Positions 18,249-27,241 of a DNA stretch of 64,000 nt are shown here, one piece after another. The notes under the pieces are model-generated. The model was not told the DNA's origin and did not search any database. It was given only the letters and a program-made list of their open reading frames with translations. Each line of letters begins with the position of its first letter. The stretch's first letter is position 1. The DNA is from an uncultured Prevotella sp. (lineage in GTDB: Bacteria > Bacteroidota > Bacteroidia > Bacteroidales > Bacteroidaceae). The stretch spans positions 8,092 through 72,091 of the forward strand of contig UQWP01000004.1 in assembly GCA_900544825.1 (NCBI GenBank). The letters are read 5' to 3'. The translations under genes were made by a program, and so were the position numbers.

Positions 18249-18683
18249 ATGAAGATACAGATTATCAATGGTCCTAATTTGAACCTCCTGGGCGTTCGCG
18301 AGCCAGGCATTTATGGCAGCAACTCTTTCGAGAGCTATCTGCCTAAGTTGAAGGCTAAATACCCTGATGTAGAGATAGAATACTATCAGAGCAACATCGA
18401 GGGCGAGCTTATCAACAAGTTGCAGGAAGTAGGCTTCACCTACGATGGCGTAGTGCTCAATGCGGGTGCCTACACCCACACCAGCATTGCCTTGCAGGAT
18501 TGCATCCGCAGCATGAAATGCCCTTGCGTAGAGGTGCATATCTCCAATGTGCACAAGCGCGAGGAATTCCGCCATCACTCTTACATCTCCTGCGCCTGCC
18601 TGGGAGTCATCTGTGGCTTCGGTCTGGCTTCCTACGACCTTGCCATCGCAGGAATCTTATCACAAAAGGAAAACGGGGAGTAA
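18249..18683 (+). CDS. aroQ: 3-dehydroquinate dehydratase, type II
   Basis: About 144 residues, the normal type II size. Motifs: IINGPNLNLLGVREPGIYG (active-site loop with the catalytic Tyr), YQSNIEGELINKLQE, NAGAYTHTSIALQD and EVHISNVHKREEFRH. It dehydrates 3-dehydroquinate in the shikimate pathway. I use the ATG at 18249 (MKIQIINGP); a GTG at 18243 is also in frame. The O-methyltransferase gene begins two bases after its stop codon, so the two are one operon. Confidence 0.96.
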   Translation: MKIQIINGPNLNLLGVREPGIYGSNSFESYLPKLKAKYPDVEIEYYQSNIEGELINKLQEVGFTYDGVVLNAGAYTHTSIALQDCIRSMKCPCVEVHISNVHKREEFRHHSYISCACLGVICGFGLASYDLAIAGILSQKENGE

Positions 18684-18684
18684 G

Positions 18685-19323
18685 ATGACCGAAACAGAAT
18701 TGATAGACAAATACATCTGCCAACATATTGAACCAGAGGGAGATTACCTCTACCGCCTCTACCGTGCCACCAATATCCATACCATTCACGGACGTATGGC
18801 GAGCGGACACATCCAGGGCAGATTACTCAAGATGCTGGTTCAGATGATTCGCCCCAAGAATATTCTTGAGGTGGGAACCTTCAGTGGCTACAGCGCCATC
18901 TGCCTTGCCCAAGGATTGCAGGAAGGCGGCAAGCTCTATACCTTCGAAATCAACGACGAGATGGAGGATTTCACCCGTCCCTGGATTGAAGGTTCGGATG
19001 TTGCCGACAAGATTGATTTCCGTATTGGCGATGCCAACGAAGAAGCACCCAAGCTGGGCGTGATGTTCGACCTGGCTTTCGTGGATGGCGACAAGCGCAC
19101 TTATATCGAAACCTACGAGATGGTGATGAAGATTCTGAATCCTGGCGGATATATTCTGGCAGACAATACGCTGTGGGACGGGCACGTCATCGACCCAGCC
19201 TACGACCGTGACCATCAGACCAAGGGCATCCGTGCCTTCAACGACCTGATTGCCAACGACCCTAGGGTAGAAGTCGTCATCCTGCCGCTGCGCGATGGCT
19301 TGACACTCATCAGAAAGAAATAA
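18685..19323 (+). CDS. O-methyltransferase, SAM-dependent (family 3)
   Basis: 212 residues. SAM-binding motif ILEVGTFSGYSAICLAQGL, acidic ribose-binding LYTFEINDEM, metal-binding/catalytic DLAFVDGDKRTY and YILADNTLWDGHV. These are the landmarks of the catechol/caffeoyl-CoA-like O-methyltransferase family, of which TrmR (tRNA wobble uridine methyltransferase) is the well-studied bacterial member; which of these it is cannot be decided. I use the ATG at 18685 rather than the upstream in-frame extension through aroQ. The transcript ends at a very long hairpin at 19324-19394. Confidence 0.88.
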   Translation: MTETELIDKYICQHIEPEGDYLYRLYRATNIHTIHGRMASGHIQGRLLKMLVQMIRPKNILEVGTFSGYSAICLAQGLQEGGKLYTFEINDEMEDFTRPWIEGSDVADKIDFRIGDANEEAPKLGVMFDLAFVDGDKRTYIETYEMVMKILNPGGYILADNTLWDGHVIDPAYDRDHQTKGIRAFNDLIANDPRVEVVILPLRDGLTLIRKK

Positions 19324-19394
19324 AAAGAAATAAGCATAAAAAATCCTGCTTGCGTTGATCATACACAAGCAGGATTTTTTATGCTTATTTCTTT
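19324..19394. terminator. Long bidirectional terminator
   Basis: A 29-bp perfect inverted repeat (19324-19352 and 19366-19394) around a 13-base loop, with T-runs on both strands. It sits between the convergent O-methyltransferase and LolC/E-like genes. Confidence 0.85.
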
Positions 19395-19397
19395 CTC

Positions 19398-20627
19398 TTA
19401 ACTCAAAAGTCTTTTGCTCAATGCCCTTACCGGATACCACACGGCAAGCCAGCCTACGGCGATAACCGTAACAAAGATGATAGCTACATCAGAATAGTGA
19501 ACACTTACCGGATAGGCATCTACGATGAAGGAACCCTCAGAGTCGCCCAGTCTTACGAAACCATACTGCTGCTGGAGCCAGCAGAGCAGCAAGCCCAGTC
19601 CGATACCTATCACGGCACCAATCACCGCAATCATTCTTCCCTCGAAGAGGAAGACACGGGTAATCTGCTTGTCATTGGCACCCAGATTGCGCAACGTCAC
19701 CACATCATTCTTCTTGTCGATGATGAGCATCGAGAGCGAACCGATGATGTTGAAACATGCCACCACGAGGATAAAGGTCAGGAAGATGTAAGCCATCAGC
19801 TTCTCTATCGACATAATCTTGAAAGTATCCTCCTGCTGCTCAAATCTATCCAGCACCTTGTACTTGGTTCCGGCAATCTTCTGCATCTCAGCCTTGACTG
19901 CCTGCAGGTCACTACCCTCCTTCAGGCGGATTTCCAGATCAGAGAGCATACCCTGCTGCCCGAAGAGGTTGCGCGCAAAGGCAATGGAGGTGATGATATA
20001 GTTCTTGTCGTATTTCGACTGCTTGACGGCAAAGAGCACACCCGGAGAATTCAGCGAATCAACCACGAAGCCGGCATCCGGATTCATCATATCCAACTGT
20101 CCCTCCTTCTGCGGAGCATAAATCTTCATAAAACCATCCCATTTTGCCCCGATACCCAAGGTCTGCGCCAGGCGGATACCCACGGTACCATACTGCAGAT
20201 TGGCTGCATGGAGCGAGAAACTGCCATCACCATAAAGGATGTCGTTGATATGCGACAACTCAGAGAAGTTGTCATCCACGCCCTTGATCCTCACCATAGC
20301 CTGACGGTCGTCATAGATAGCCAGCGCCTGGTCTTCCACGGTTTCAGTAGCCACATCTACCTGTGGCAGCATACGTATCTGCGTCAATATCGGGTCATCG
20401 GCAGGCGCCGTCTTTCCCTCCATCGGCACCACTTTCAACTGCGGGTCGAAGCTCGTAAAGAGCGTAGCCACCAGGTCGTGGAAACCATTAAATACGCTCA
20501 GCACGATGACGAGTGCCATCGTAGCCACAGCCACACCAATCACAGAGATGGAGCTTATCACGTTGATAACGTGTGTACTCTTCTTGGAAAAGAGATACCT
20601 GCGAGCAATAAAGAATGGAAAATTCAT
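19398..20627 (-). CDS. LolC/LolE-type ABC transporter permease
   Basis: 409 residues. N-terminal FFIARRYLFSKKSTHVINVI and a first membrane helix (VIGVAVATMALVIVLSVFNG), a long periplasmic MacB-like core domain (about 45-270), then three helices with the FtsX signature (LMAYIFLTFILVVACFNIIGS; MLIIDKKNDVVTLRNLGAND). Permeases of this type move lipoproteins from the inner membrane towards LolA, or serve in related envelope exporters. The ATPase partner is not next to it. The gene is the last of the minus-strand envelope cluster. Confidence 0.88.
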   Translation of the reverse strand: MNFPFFIARRYLFSKKSTHVINVISSISVIGVAVATMALVIVLSVFNGFHDLVATLFTSFDPQLKVVPMEGKTAPADDPILTQIRMLPQVDVATETVEDQALAIYDDRQAMVRIKGVDDNFSELSHINDILYGDGSFSLHAANLQYGTVGIRLAQTLGIGAKWDGFMKIYAPQKEGQLDMMNPDAGFVVDSLNSPGVLFAVKQSKYDKNYIITSIAFARNLFGQQGMLSDLEIRLKEGSDLQAVKAEMQKIAGTKYKVLDRFEQQEDTFKIMSIEKLMAYIFLTFILVVACFNIIGSLSMLIIDKKNDVVTLRNLGANDKQITRVFLFEGRMIAVIGAVIGIGLGLLLCWLQQQYGFVRLGDSEGSFIVDAYPVSVHYSDVAIIFVTVIAVGWLAVWYPVRALSKRLLS

Positions 20628-20642
20628 TTGTCTTTTACTTTT

Positions 20643-20978
20643 TTACTTCTTCAAGAGTTCATCAATGCGCTCCAGATAATCCAGGCTGTCGTCCAGGAAG
20701 AAACGGAGCTCAGGAATGATGCGCAACTGATTTCTCACCTTTCTGCCCAGGTCGAAGCGGATAGTCTTCTCGTTGGCATTGATATTCTTCAGAATCTCCT
20801 CACCCTTTTCAGATGGGAACACGCTGAGGTAAGCGGTGCAGATGCTAAGATCCGGACTCACTCTTACCTTAGTAACACTTACCATCACACCATGCATCAT
20901 GCGGGTCTGTGACTGGAAGATAAGACTCAACTCCTTCTGGAGCAGTCTTGATATACGGTTTTGTCTTGTTTCTTGCAT
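20643..20978 (-). CDS. rbfA: Ribosome-binding factor A
   Basis: 111 residues, typical RbfA: RISRLLQKELSLIFQ, VSVTKVRVSPDLSICTAYLS and LRIIPELRFFLDDSLDYLERIDELL. It binds the 30S subunit and helps 16S rRNA 5' end maturation. The gap to the LolC/E-like gene is 15 bases and to murI 30 bases. Confidence 0.93.
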   Translation of the reverse strand: MQETRQNRISRLLQKELSLIFQSQTRMMHGVMVSVTKVRVSPDLSICTAYLSVFPSEKGEEILKNINANEKTIRFDLGRKVRNQLRIIPELRFFLDDSLDYLERIDELLKK

Positions 20979-21008
20979 AATTCTTAATTTCTAATTCTTA
21001 ATAATCAC

Positions 21009-21845
21009 TTATTCAAGGTCCACGTGTGTAACGTCCACCTGCTCATGCAGGAATATCAACGCCGACTCCTTGAATTTCTCCTCACTTTCTGTAGTCAGAT
21101 ACTTGCAGCTACCACCCTTTGTCACCATCTGTTCCATCTTCGGATGTCGCTGCAGATAATCCTGCAGACTGTTTGCCACATATTGTCCCTGTGGCACCAC
21201 TCTCACGCCGTCGGGAAGATTCTTCACAATGCTGCTCATGAGCAGTGGATAATGGGTGCAACCCAGGATGATGGTATCGATGTCCTCATCCATACGCATC
21301 AACTGGTCGATGCGCTTCTTGACGAAATAATCAGCACCAGGACTATCTGCCTCGTTAGCCTCTACGATGGCAGCCCAGAGCGGACAAGCCACTCCGCTTA
21401 CCTGGATATCCGGCCAGAGCTTGCCAATCTCCATCTTGTAGCTTTCACTCTTGATGGTTCCCTCTGTGGCAAGGATACCTACATGGCGGCTCTTGGTCAG
21501 GGTACCAATCACCTCGGCAGTAGGACGGATGATACCGAGTACCCTTCTCTCAGGATCCAGTTCCGGGATGTCTCTCTGCTGGATAGAGCGCAGCGCCTTA
21601 GCCGAAGCCGTATTGCAACCCAGAATTACCAGATGGCAACCCATGGAAAAGAGCTTCAGCACAGCCTGGCGCGTAAACTTATACACCACCTCGAAGGAGC
21701 GCGAACCGTATGGCGCACGGGCATTGTCGCCCAGATACATATAGTCGTACTGCGGTAACATCTGGCGCAAGCCATGCAGGATGGTCAAGCCGCCATATCC
21801 GGAATCAAAGATTCCGATAGGTCCGGGATTGGATGGCAGAATCAT
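21009..21845 (-). CDS. murI: Glutamate racemase
   Basis: 278 residues. Two-base catalysis residues are visible: Asp14 (GIFDSGYGGL), Cys77 (LGCNTASAKAL) and Cys196 (LGCTHYPLL), with the substrate motif YLGDNARAPYGSRS. It supplies D-glutamate for peptidoglycan. Its ATG overlaps the stop of the upstream Skp-like gene by four bases (21842-21845), so they are translationally coupled. Confidence 0.96.
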   Translation of the reverse strand: MILPSNPGPIGIFDSGYGGLTILHGLRQMLPQYDYMYLGDNARAPYGSRSFEVVYKFTRQAVLKLFSMGCHLVILGCNTASAKALRSIQQRDIPELDPERRVLGIIRPTAEVIGTLTKSRHVGILATEGTIKSESYKMEIGKLWPDIQVSGVACPLWAAIVEANEADSPGADYFVKKRIDQLMRMDEDIDTIILGCTHYPLLMSSIVKNLPDGVRVVPQGQYVANSLQDYLQRHPKMEQMVTKGGSCKYLTTESEEKFKESALIFLHEQVDVTHVDLE

Positions 21846-22393
21846 TTCAGTTTCTCCTCCAGCACAGCTGTAATATCCTCACCCATCTCTTCACTCAGAT
21901 AAGGTGTGGCGTTGTTGTCGGTATTGATGATGAAGGCAAATCCCTTCTCCTTGCCAATCTGCTTGGCAGCCTCGTTGATCTGTGCCTTGAGAGGAGCATA
22001 CGCATCGGTCTCTGCCTGATTCAGGAGCTTGGCAGCCTCAGCCTTGAAGGCGATGTTCTTCTCCATCAACTCACGCAGTTCAGCCTGGCGCTTCTCCAGG
22101 ATAGTCTTGGCATACGAGCGCTGACCGTCAAGGAATTCCTCATACTTGGTATTAAACTCAGTTTCCACGCGCTTGGTTTCCTCATCATACTTTGCGCGGA
22201 GTTCATCCATATTATGCTTGGCTATTGCATAACCAGGCATGGTATGAAAAACCTGCTCAAAGCTGAAGTAGCCAAATCGCAATGCTGGCTGTGCAACGAT
22301 AGCTGCTGGTTGTTCCGCCGGAGTCTGGTTCTGCTGTGCAGAAGCCGAGAGGGCAACAAGAGCGAGCGCCAAAAATAGGAGATTCTTTTTCAT
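21842..22393 (-). CDS. Skp/OmpH-family periplasmic chaperone (third copy)
   Basis: 183 residues. A Sec signal peptide (LLFLALALVALSASAQ) is followed by a region APALRFGYFSFEQVFHTMPG-like and a long charged helical hairpin (RAKYDEETKRVETEFNTKYE and onwards), as in Skp, where three such tentacles grip unfolded outer-membrane proteins. It is the most divergent of three Skp-like genes downstream of bamA: it has a Gln-rich linker after the signal peptide. It is coupled to murI. A hairpin at 22443-22468 separates it from the previous copy. Confidence 0.88.
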   Translation of the reverse strand: MKKNLLFLALALVALSASAQQNQTPAEQPAAIVAQPALRFGYFSFEQVFHTMPGYAIAKHNMDELRAKYDEETKRVETEFNTKYEEFLDGQRSYAKTILEKRQAELRELMEKNIAFKAEAAKLLNQAETDAYAPLKAQINEAAKQIGKEKGFAFIINTDNNATPYLSEEMGEDITAVLEEKLK

Positions 22394-22442
22394 AATGCGT
22401 GATACCTTATTATATATGATATGAATATACTAGATGATAAAT

Positions 22443-22468
22443 AAGGGCAGGCACTTGTGCCTGCCCTT
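22443..22468 (-). terminator. Hairpin between the second and third Skp-like genes
   Basis: A 12-bp perfect stem (22443-22454 with 22457-22468) followed on the minus strand by ATTTATC. A partial terminator or attenuator would explain lower expression of the distal genes; no strong T-run is present. Confidence 0.5.
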
Positions 22469-22496
22469 AGCCTTTTATAGAAATACTTACGTTTGA

Positions 22497-22982
22497 TTAC
22501 TTGATCTTAGCCTGTACTTCCTTGGTAACATCTACCACGTTGGCGCCAGTATAGATAGCTGTGCCTTCCTCCATGATGTATGTGTAGTTACCTGCCTTAC
22601 CTACAGCCTCGATAGCTGTACGTACCTTAGCGATGATAGGCTGCATAAGCTCACTGCTCTTCTTCTGCAACTCCTGCTGACCATCCTGGTAAGCCTGCTG
22701 AATCTTCTGCTGAAGACCCTGCAATTCTGTTTCCTTCTGCTGCTTGGCAGTAGCATTCATGGTGCTTGCACCCTTTTGGAACTCGTCTGCCTTGCGCTGG
22801 AACTCATCCTGCATAGACTTGAGGTCGTTCTCCTTCTGCTTCTGGAGAGCTTCCAACTCGCCGTTGGCCTTAGCTACGTCTGGCAAAGACTGCATAATCT
22901 GCTGAGTATTTACCTTACCGAACTTCTGTGCCATCATTGTCATTGGTGCGCAAAGCATCAACATTAAAATAAGCTTTTTCAT
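22497..22982 (-). CDS. Skp/OmpH-family periplasmic chaperone (second copy)
   Basis: 161 residues, the usual Skp length. Signal peptide KKLILMLMLCAPMTMMAQ, then KFGKVNTQQIMQSLPDVAKA, a long coiled-coil (QKQKENDLKSMQDEFQRKAD) and the closing strand NYTYIMEEGTAIYTGANVVD. A possible -7 box (TATATTTG, minus strand, 23074-23067) lies in the 139-base gap upstream, so it may have its own promoter. Confidence 0.92.
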   Translation of the reverse strand: MKKLILMLMLCAPMTMMAQKFGKVNTQQIMQSLPDVAKANGELEALQKQKENDLKSMQDEFQRKADEFQKGASTMNATAKQQKETELQGLQQKIQQAYQDGQQELQKKSSELMQPIIAKVRTAIEAVGKAGNYTYIMEEGTAIYTGANVVDVTKEVQAKIK

Positions 22983-23121
22983 TTCTGTTTATTCTTTTTT
23001 AATTATTATTCTTAATGGGTTATGCCGAGGGCGGTGTTTTCCTGCCGCATCCTCTCTTATCGGCTGCAAATATACAATTATTTCTTGAAATAACCTAGAT
23101 TATTTCCTGGAATAACACTTA

Positions 23122-23637
23122 TTATTTGTTAGAATAGCCTAATTTCTGGAGTACCTCGTTGCTGATGTCTATTTTTGGCGAGCCAAAAATGATTCCATTG
23201 TTGCTGGCTCTGTCGAGAACAAGCGAGTAGCCGCGCAGGTTGGAAATCTCCTTCACGGCATTGTAAATCTCCTCCTGGATAGGTCCCATCAGTGCCTCGC
23301 GCTTCTTGTAAAGCTCTCCTTCGGCACCGAAGTATTTCTTCTTCAGGTCGCTGGCTTCCTTCTCCTTCTGCATAATGGAGTCCTGCTTGGCCTTCTTCTG
23401 CTCCTGTGAGAGGAATACCACCTCGTTCTGATAGTTCTTGTACATGGTGCTTGCTTCCAGATTGAGCGCCTCTACCTCGGCCTGCCACTTGCGGCTCACC
23501 TGGTTCAACTGCTCGTTGGCACGCTCATAAGCTGGGATATTGCGCAGGATGTACTCCATATCCACCAATGCATATTTCTGTGCATGTGCTGAGATGGCTG
23601 CTACAGCCATCATCAGCATCAATACTATTTTCTTCAT
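23122..23637 (-). CDS. Skp/OmpH-family periplasmic chaperone (first copy)
   Basis: 171 residues. Signal peptide KKIVLMLMMAVAAISAHAQ, then KYALVDMEYILRNIPAYERA, the coiled-coil tentacles (QEQKKAKQDSIMQKEKEASD) and the final strands LVLDRASNNGIIFGSPKID. It follows bamA directly, as skp does in many Gram-negative bacteria, and should deliver outer-membrane proteins to the Bam machine. Confidence 0.92.
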   Translation of the reverse strand: MKKIVLMLMMAVAAISAHAQKYALVDMEYILRNIPAYERANEQLNQVSRKWQAEVEALNLEASTMYKNYQNEVVFLSQEQKKAKQDSIMQKEKEASDLKKKYFGAEGELYKKREALMGPIQEEIYNAVKEISNLRGYSLVLDRASNNGIIFGSPKIDISNEVLQKLGYSNK

Positions 23638-23640
23638 TTC

Positions 23641-23780
23641 CTTTGAACTTTAAAATTTGAACTTTGAACTTTGAACTTTATGATATGTATCACATTGAAC
23701 TTTGATGTTTTAATCTTATGAAAAACGTTCAAAAACGAGTAATCATAATGTTCAAATCTCAAAGTTCAATGTTCAAAGTT
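23641..23780. repeat. Array of short TTTGAAC repeats and their inverted copies
   Basis: Between bamA and the first Skp gene. The left half (23641-23705) has about five copies of TTTGAACT, three in tandem; the right half (23750-23780) has four copies of the inverse GTTCAA(A). The halves can pair as an imperfect hairpin in the bamA-skp transcript. Confidence 0.75.
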
Positions 23781-26417
23781 TTAGAATTCCTGACCCAAGA
23801 TGAAGTGGAACTGGCTTCCACCCTTCTTGTAACTGCTACCGTTCCATACCTTGTCGAAACCGTAAGCCCAGTCAATACCCATCAGACCCACCATTGGCAG
23901 GAAGATACGTACACCGACACCGGCACTGCGCTTCATGCTGAATGGGTTGAAGTCCTTGGTATCATACCAGGCGTTACCTGCCTCTACGAAGGTCAAACCA
24001 TAGATAGTGGTATTGCCCAGGAGAAATGGATAACGGAGCTCCAATGAGAAGCGGTCGTATGCATAAGCATAGTAACCGGTGGTACGGCCGTAAGATACGG
24101 AACCGTTCTCGTAACCACGGAGTCCGATGGTCTCCTCACCATAATAAGATGAATAACCGCTCATACCGTCACCACCCACATAGTAGGTCTCGAATGGACT
24201 CTTCTTGTACTTGTTGTAAGCACCGAGCAAACCGAGTTCTACACGGGTCATCAATACGAAGCACTTCTGACCCTCTGTAAGTGCGGTATAGGTCTTTGCC
24301 TTGAACTTCCACTTGTGATACTCAATCCAGCGGTATTTCTCCTGCTGCTCCGCAGAGTAGGTTGGAGACTGGGAGTTGTTGGCGAGGTTCTTGTAATCCT
24401 TGTTGTCGAACGCACTCCATGGTGGAGTAAGGTTCACACTTGCTTCGAACTCTGAACCACGACGTGGGAAGAGCTGGTTGTCGGTTGATGTACGGTTCAA
24501 TGCGATGGTCAAGTTCAAGTTGTTCGCATTACCGTTGGTCATCAGCATATAGCTCCAGTTCTTCATCATGTAGCGCTGGTAAGCCAACTGAACAGACAAG
24601 GTGAAGTAATCATCCGGCCAACGGAGGCGCTTACCCCAACCGAGGCTCACACCCACCATCTGGATGTACTTGTCTGGATCGTAATAATTCTCGTAGTTAT
24701 TATAGTAACCCGTACCATAGCCATACATGTAGCTCATGTAGTTGTTCATGTAGGCACTGTTGTAGTAGTTGCTTGATACGTCGGTACTCTTGCTGTAGTA
24801 TGCACCTACGCTGAACTGGATAGGACGCTTGCCGCCAAACCAGTTGGTAGAGTAGCTTACGTTATAGCTCTGGTAGTAGGTACCGTTGGTCTGTGCACCG
24901 ATGCTCAGCACCTCACCATCACCGATAGGCATGATACCACGATGCTCCTTGTTCTTGTTGAAGAGGTTTGCCATAGAGAAGTTGTTGAGCTTCAAGCCCA
25001 CACGTCCGATGACACCGGTCTGACCCCAACCGAGCGAGAACTCAATCTGGTCGTTACTCTTCTGCTCCAGGTTCCAGTTTACATCCACAGTACCGTCCTC
25101 ATAGTTAGGCTTTACATCCGGTGAAACCTTCTCTGCATCGAAGTGACCCATAGAAGCCAACTCACGAGCCGAACGCATCAGGGCATCCTTAGAGAAGAGG
25201 TCGCCTGGCTTGGTACGGAGCTCACGGCGTACTACGTTCTCATAGAGACGGGTATTTCCGTTGATACGTACGTGGCTCAGGTAAGCCTGAGGTCCCTCTG
25301 TCACGCGCATTTCCAGGTCGATGGAATCGCCGTCGATATTCACTTCGGCAGGATTGATGTTAGAGAACACGTAACCATTGTTGTAATAGAGGTTGCCCAC
25401 AGCATCTTCATCTTCCTGCAATCGCTTGCCCAGGAGTTTCTGGTTATATACATCGCCCTTCTTCATACCGAGCACGGCATTCAGATAGTCGGTAGCATAT
25501 ACGGTGTTGCCCACCCAGTTGATATTGCGGATAAAGTAGCGCTTACCCTCATCTACCTTGACATATACGTTGACGTGCTTCTCGTCGAAGTTGCTTACGC
25601 TGTCTTTCAGGATCTGCGCATCACGATAACCATACTCGTAGTATTTGTCGATGAGTTTCTGCTTGTCTTCCTTCCATCTCTCAGGAGTAAACTTCTTCGA
25701 TTTGAAGAAAGTGGCAAACTTGCCAGCCTCGTGGGTCTTGGCAAAGGCTCCCTTCGAGAAGAGTCCACCCTTGATCTTTCTATCCGAGAGTTTCTCGTTA
25801 CCGTCGATGGTAATCTGGTGAACCTTGATTTTCTGTTTCTTATCTACGATCACGTCCAGGATTACCTGGCCCTTGTTAGCCACATCGTCGCGCTGGTTGA
25901 TCTGGATTTCAGCATTCTTGAAACCCTTGTCATCGAAGTATTTCTTGGCAAGGATCTTGGCACGGTCGAGCATGTTAGGTGTTACCTGAGTACCCTTAAC
26001 CATACCGAGTTTCTGCTCCATATCCTCACGCTCGCTCTTCTTCAATCCCACATAGTGGATGTCAGAGATACGAGGTCTTACTGCGAGATAGATGTGAAGA
26101 TAAAGTTTTTCACCCACGATAGAGTCGGCAGCGATAGCGACTTTAGAGAAAAGTCCATGTTTCCAATAGCGCTTGACGGCATTGGTAATAGCGTCGCCTG
26201 GCACTTCAATCTCTTCTCCCACTGTCAGGCCCGAGATACCAGTGAGCACATAGTCTTCGTATCCTTCCACACCCGACACGTTGATACCTCCAAGGGTCAA
26301 GGTGCGAGGGGTTCCGGCATACGAGATATCTGGATGTACTATCTTATCCTGTGCCATAACCTGCACACTCGCCATGATGCCGAATAGCAGGATGAAAATC
26401 TTTCTTAGCTTGTTCAT
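23781..26417 (-). CDS. bamA: Outer-membrane protein assembly factor BamA
   Basis: 878 residues. Signal peptide (FILLFGIMASVQVMAQ), five POTRA domains over about residues 45-460 (for example HQITIDGNEKLSDRKIKGGL and VRINGNTRLYENVVRREL) and a 16-strand barrel ending in a Phe residue (GGSQFHFILGQEF). Late in the barrel are GLRGYENGSV (the conserved loop-6 RGF-like motif, here RGY) and GNTTIYGLTFVEAGNAW. It inserts barrel proteins into the outer membrane. The barrel has unusual Tyr/Asn-rich surface-loop sequence near residue 570 (YNSAYMNNYMSYMYGYGTGY). uppS lies 47 bases upstream. Confidence 0.96.
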   Translation of the reverse strand: MNKLRKIFILLFGIMASVQVMAQDKIVHPDISYAGTPRTLTLGGINVSGVEGYEDYVLTGISGLTVGEEIEVPGDAITNAVKRYWKHGLFSKVAIAADSIVGEKLYLHIYLAVRPRISDIHYVGLKKSEREDMEQKLGMVKGTQVTPNMLDRAKILAKKYFDDKGFKNAEIQINQRDDVANKGQVILDVIVDKKQKIKVHQITIDGNEKLSDRKIKGGLFSKGAFAKTHEAGKFATFFKSKKFTPERWKEDKQKLIDKYYEYGYRDAQILKDSVSNFDEKHVNVYVKVDEGKRYFIRNINWVGNTVYATDYLNAVLGMKKGDVYNQKLLGKRLQEDEDAVGNLYYNNGYVFSNINPAEVNIDGDSIDLEMRVTEGPQAYLSHVRINGNTRLYENVVRRELRTKPGDLFSKDALMRSARELASMGHFDAEKVSPDVKPNYEDGTVDVNWNLEQKSNDQIEFSLGWGQTGVIGRVGLKLNNFSMANLFNKNKEHRGIMPIGDGEVLSIGAQTNGTYYQSYNVSYSTNWFGGKRPIQFSVGAYYSKSTDVSSNYYNSAYMNNYMSYMYGYGTGYYNNYENYYDPDKYIQMVGVSLGWGKRLRWPDDYFTLSVQLAYQRYMMKNWSYMLMTNGNANNLNLTIALNRTSTDNQLFPRRGSEFEASVNLTPPWSAFDNKDYKNLANNSQSPTYSAEQQEKYRWIEYHKWKFKAKTYTALTEGQKCFVLMTRVELGLLGAYNKYKKSPFETYYVGGDGMSGYSSYYGEETIGLRGYENGSVSYGRTTGYYAYAYDRFSLELRYPFLLGNTTIYGLTFVEAGNAWYDTKDFNPFSMKRSAGVGVRIFLPMVGLMGIDWAYGFDKVWNGSSYKKGGSQFHFILGQEF

Positions 26418-26464
26418 TTATACCTTATTATATATAGTATCTATTTTTCGTCCTTTTCCCCCTT

Positions 26465-27217
26465 TTACTTCTCTTCCTCTGCTTCTACCTGAGCCTCGGT
26501 CTTGCCGAAACGGCGCTGGCGCGACTGGTAGCTCTCGATAGCCTTGTGCAGGCACTCCTCGTTGAAGTCTGGCCAATAGGTATCGCAGAAATACAACTCA
26601 GAATAGGCAATCTGCCACAACAGGTAGTTGCTGATACGCAACTCACCACCTGTACGGATCAGGAGCTCTGGGTCTGGCATGAAGTTGGTCTCCAGGTGCT
26701 TCTCGAAGTTCTCCTCGGTAAGCATCTTCTCAACTTCCTCATAGCTGGCGCCATTCTCCATAGCCTCCTTCACGGTTTCCTTCATCGCCTTTATGATTTC
26801 CCAGCGCGAAGAGTAGCTCAGGGCTACCACCATGGTCATGGCATCGTTCTTGGCGGTATGGTCCATGGTCTCCTGCAACTTGTCCTGCACAGCCTGTGGC
26901 AGACGCTTCAAGTCGCCGATCACACGGAATCGCACATTGTTCTTCATGAAGATTTCATCCTCCAGAGAAGTCAGCACCAGTCCCATCAGGGCAGAAATCT
27001 CGTCGGCAGGACGATTCCAGTTTTCAGTAGAGAATGTATAGAGTGTAAGGTACTTCACACCGAGGCGAGTACATTCTGATGTAATGCAACGCACTGCGTC
27101 AACTCCAGCCTGGTGGCCGTAGCTGCGATCCTTACCTCTTTCTGTTGCCCAGCGTCCATTGCCATCCATGATGATGGCGATGTGCTCAGGTATTCTGTTC
27201 ATATCCAAGTTGTTCAT
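26465..27217 (-). CDS. uppS: Isoprenyl transferase (undecaprenyl diphosphate synthase)
   Basis: 250 residues. Catalytic Asp18 in [25 protein letters not shown], and the C-terminal [20 protein letters not shown] and [12 protein letters not shown] regions are diagnostic of cis-prenyltransferases. It makes the C55 lipid carrier for peptidoglycan and glycan export. The gene precedes bamA, the common Bacteroidota order. The ATG at 27217 is used; the ATG at 27202 (MNRIPEH) is an alternative. Confidence 0.96.
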   Translation of the reverse strand: MNNLDMNRIPEHIAIIMDGNGRWATERGKDRSYGHQAGVDAVRCITSECTRLGVKYLTLYTFSTENWNRPADEISALMGLVLTSLEDEIFMKNNVRFRVIGDLKRLPQAVQDKLQETMDHTAKNDAMTMVVALSYSSRWEIIKAMKETVKEAMENGASYEEVEKMLTEENFEKHLETNFMPDPELLIRTGGELRISNYLLWQIAYSELYFCDTYWPDFNEECLHKAIESYQSRQRRFGKTEAQVEAEEEK

Positions 27218-27241
27218 ATCTTATTTTTTAATTAAGAGTTC

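Noticed and set aside
19497..20912. A 471-codon plus-strand ORF opposite the LolC/E-like gene
   Set aside because: His/Gln-rich shadow sequence; the minus strand has clear FtsX/LolE features and an rbfA gene.
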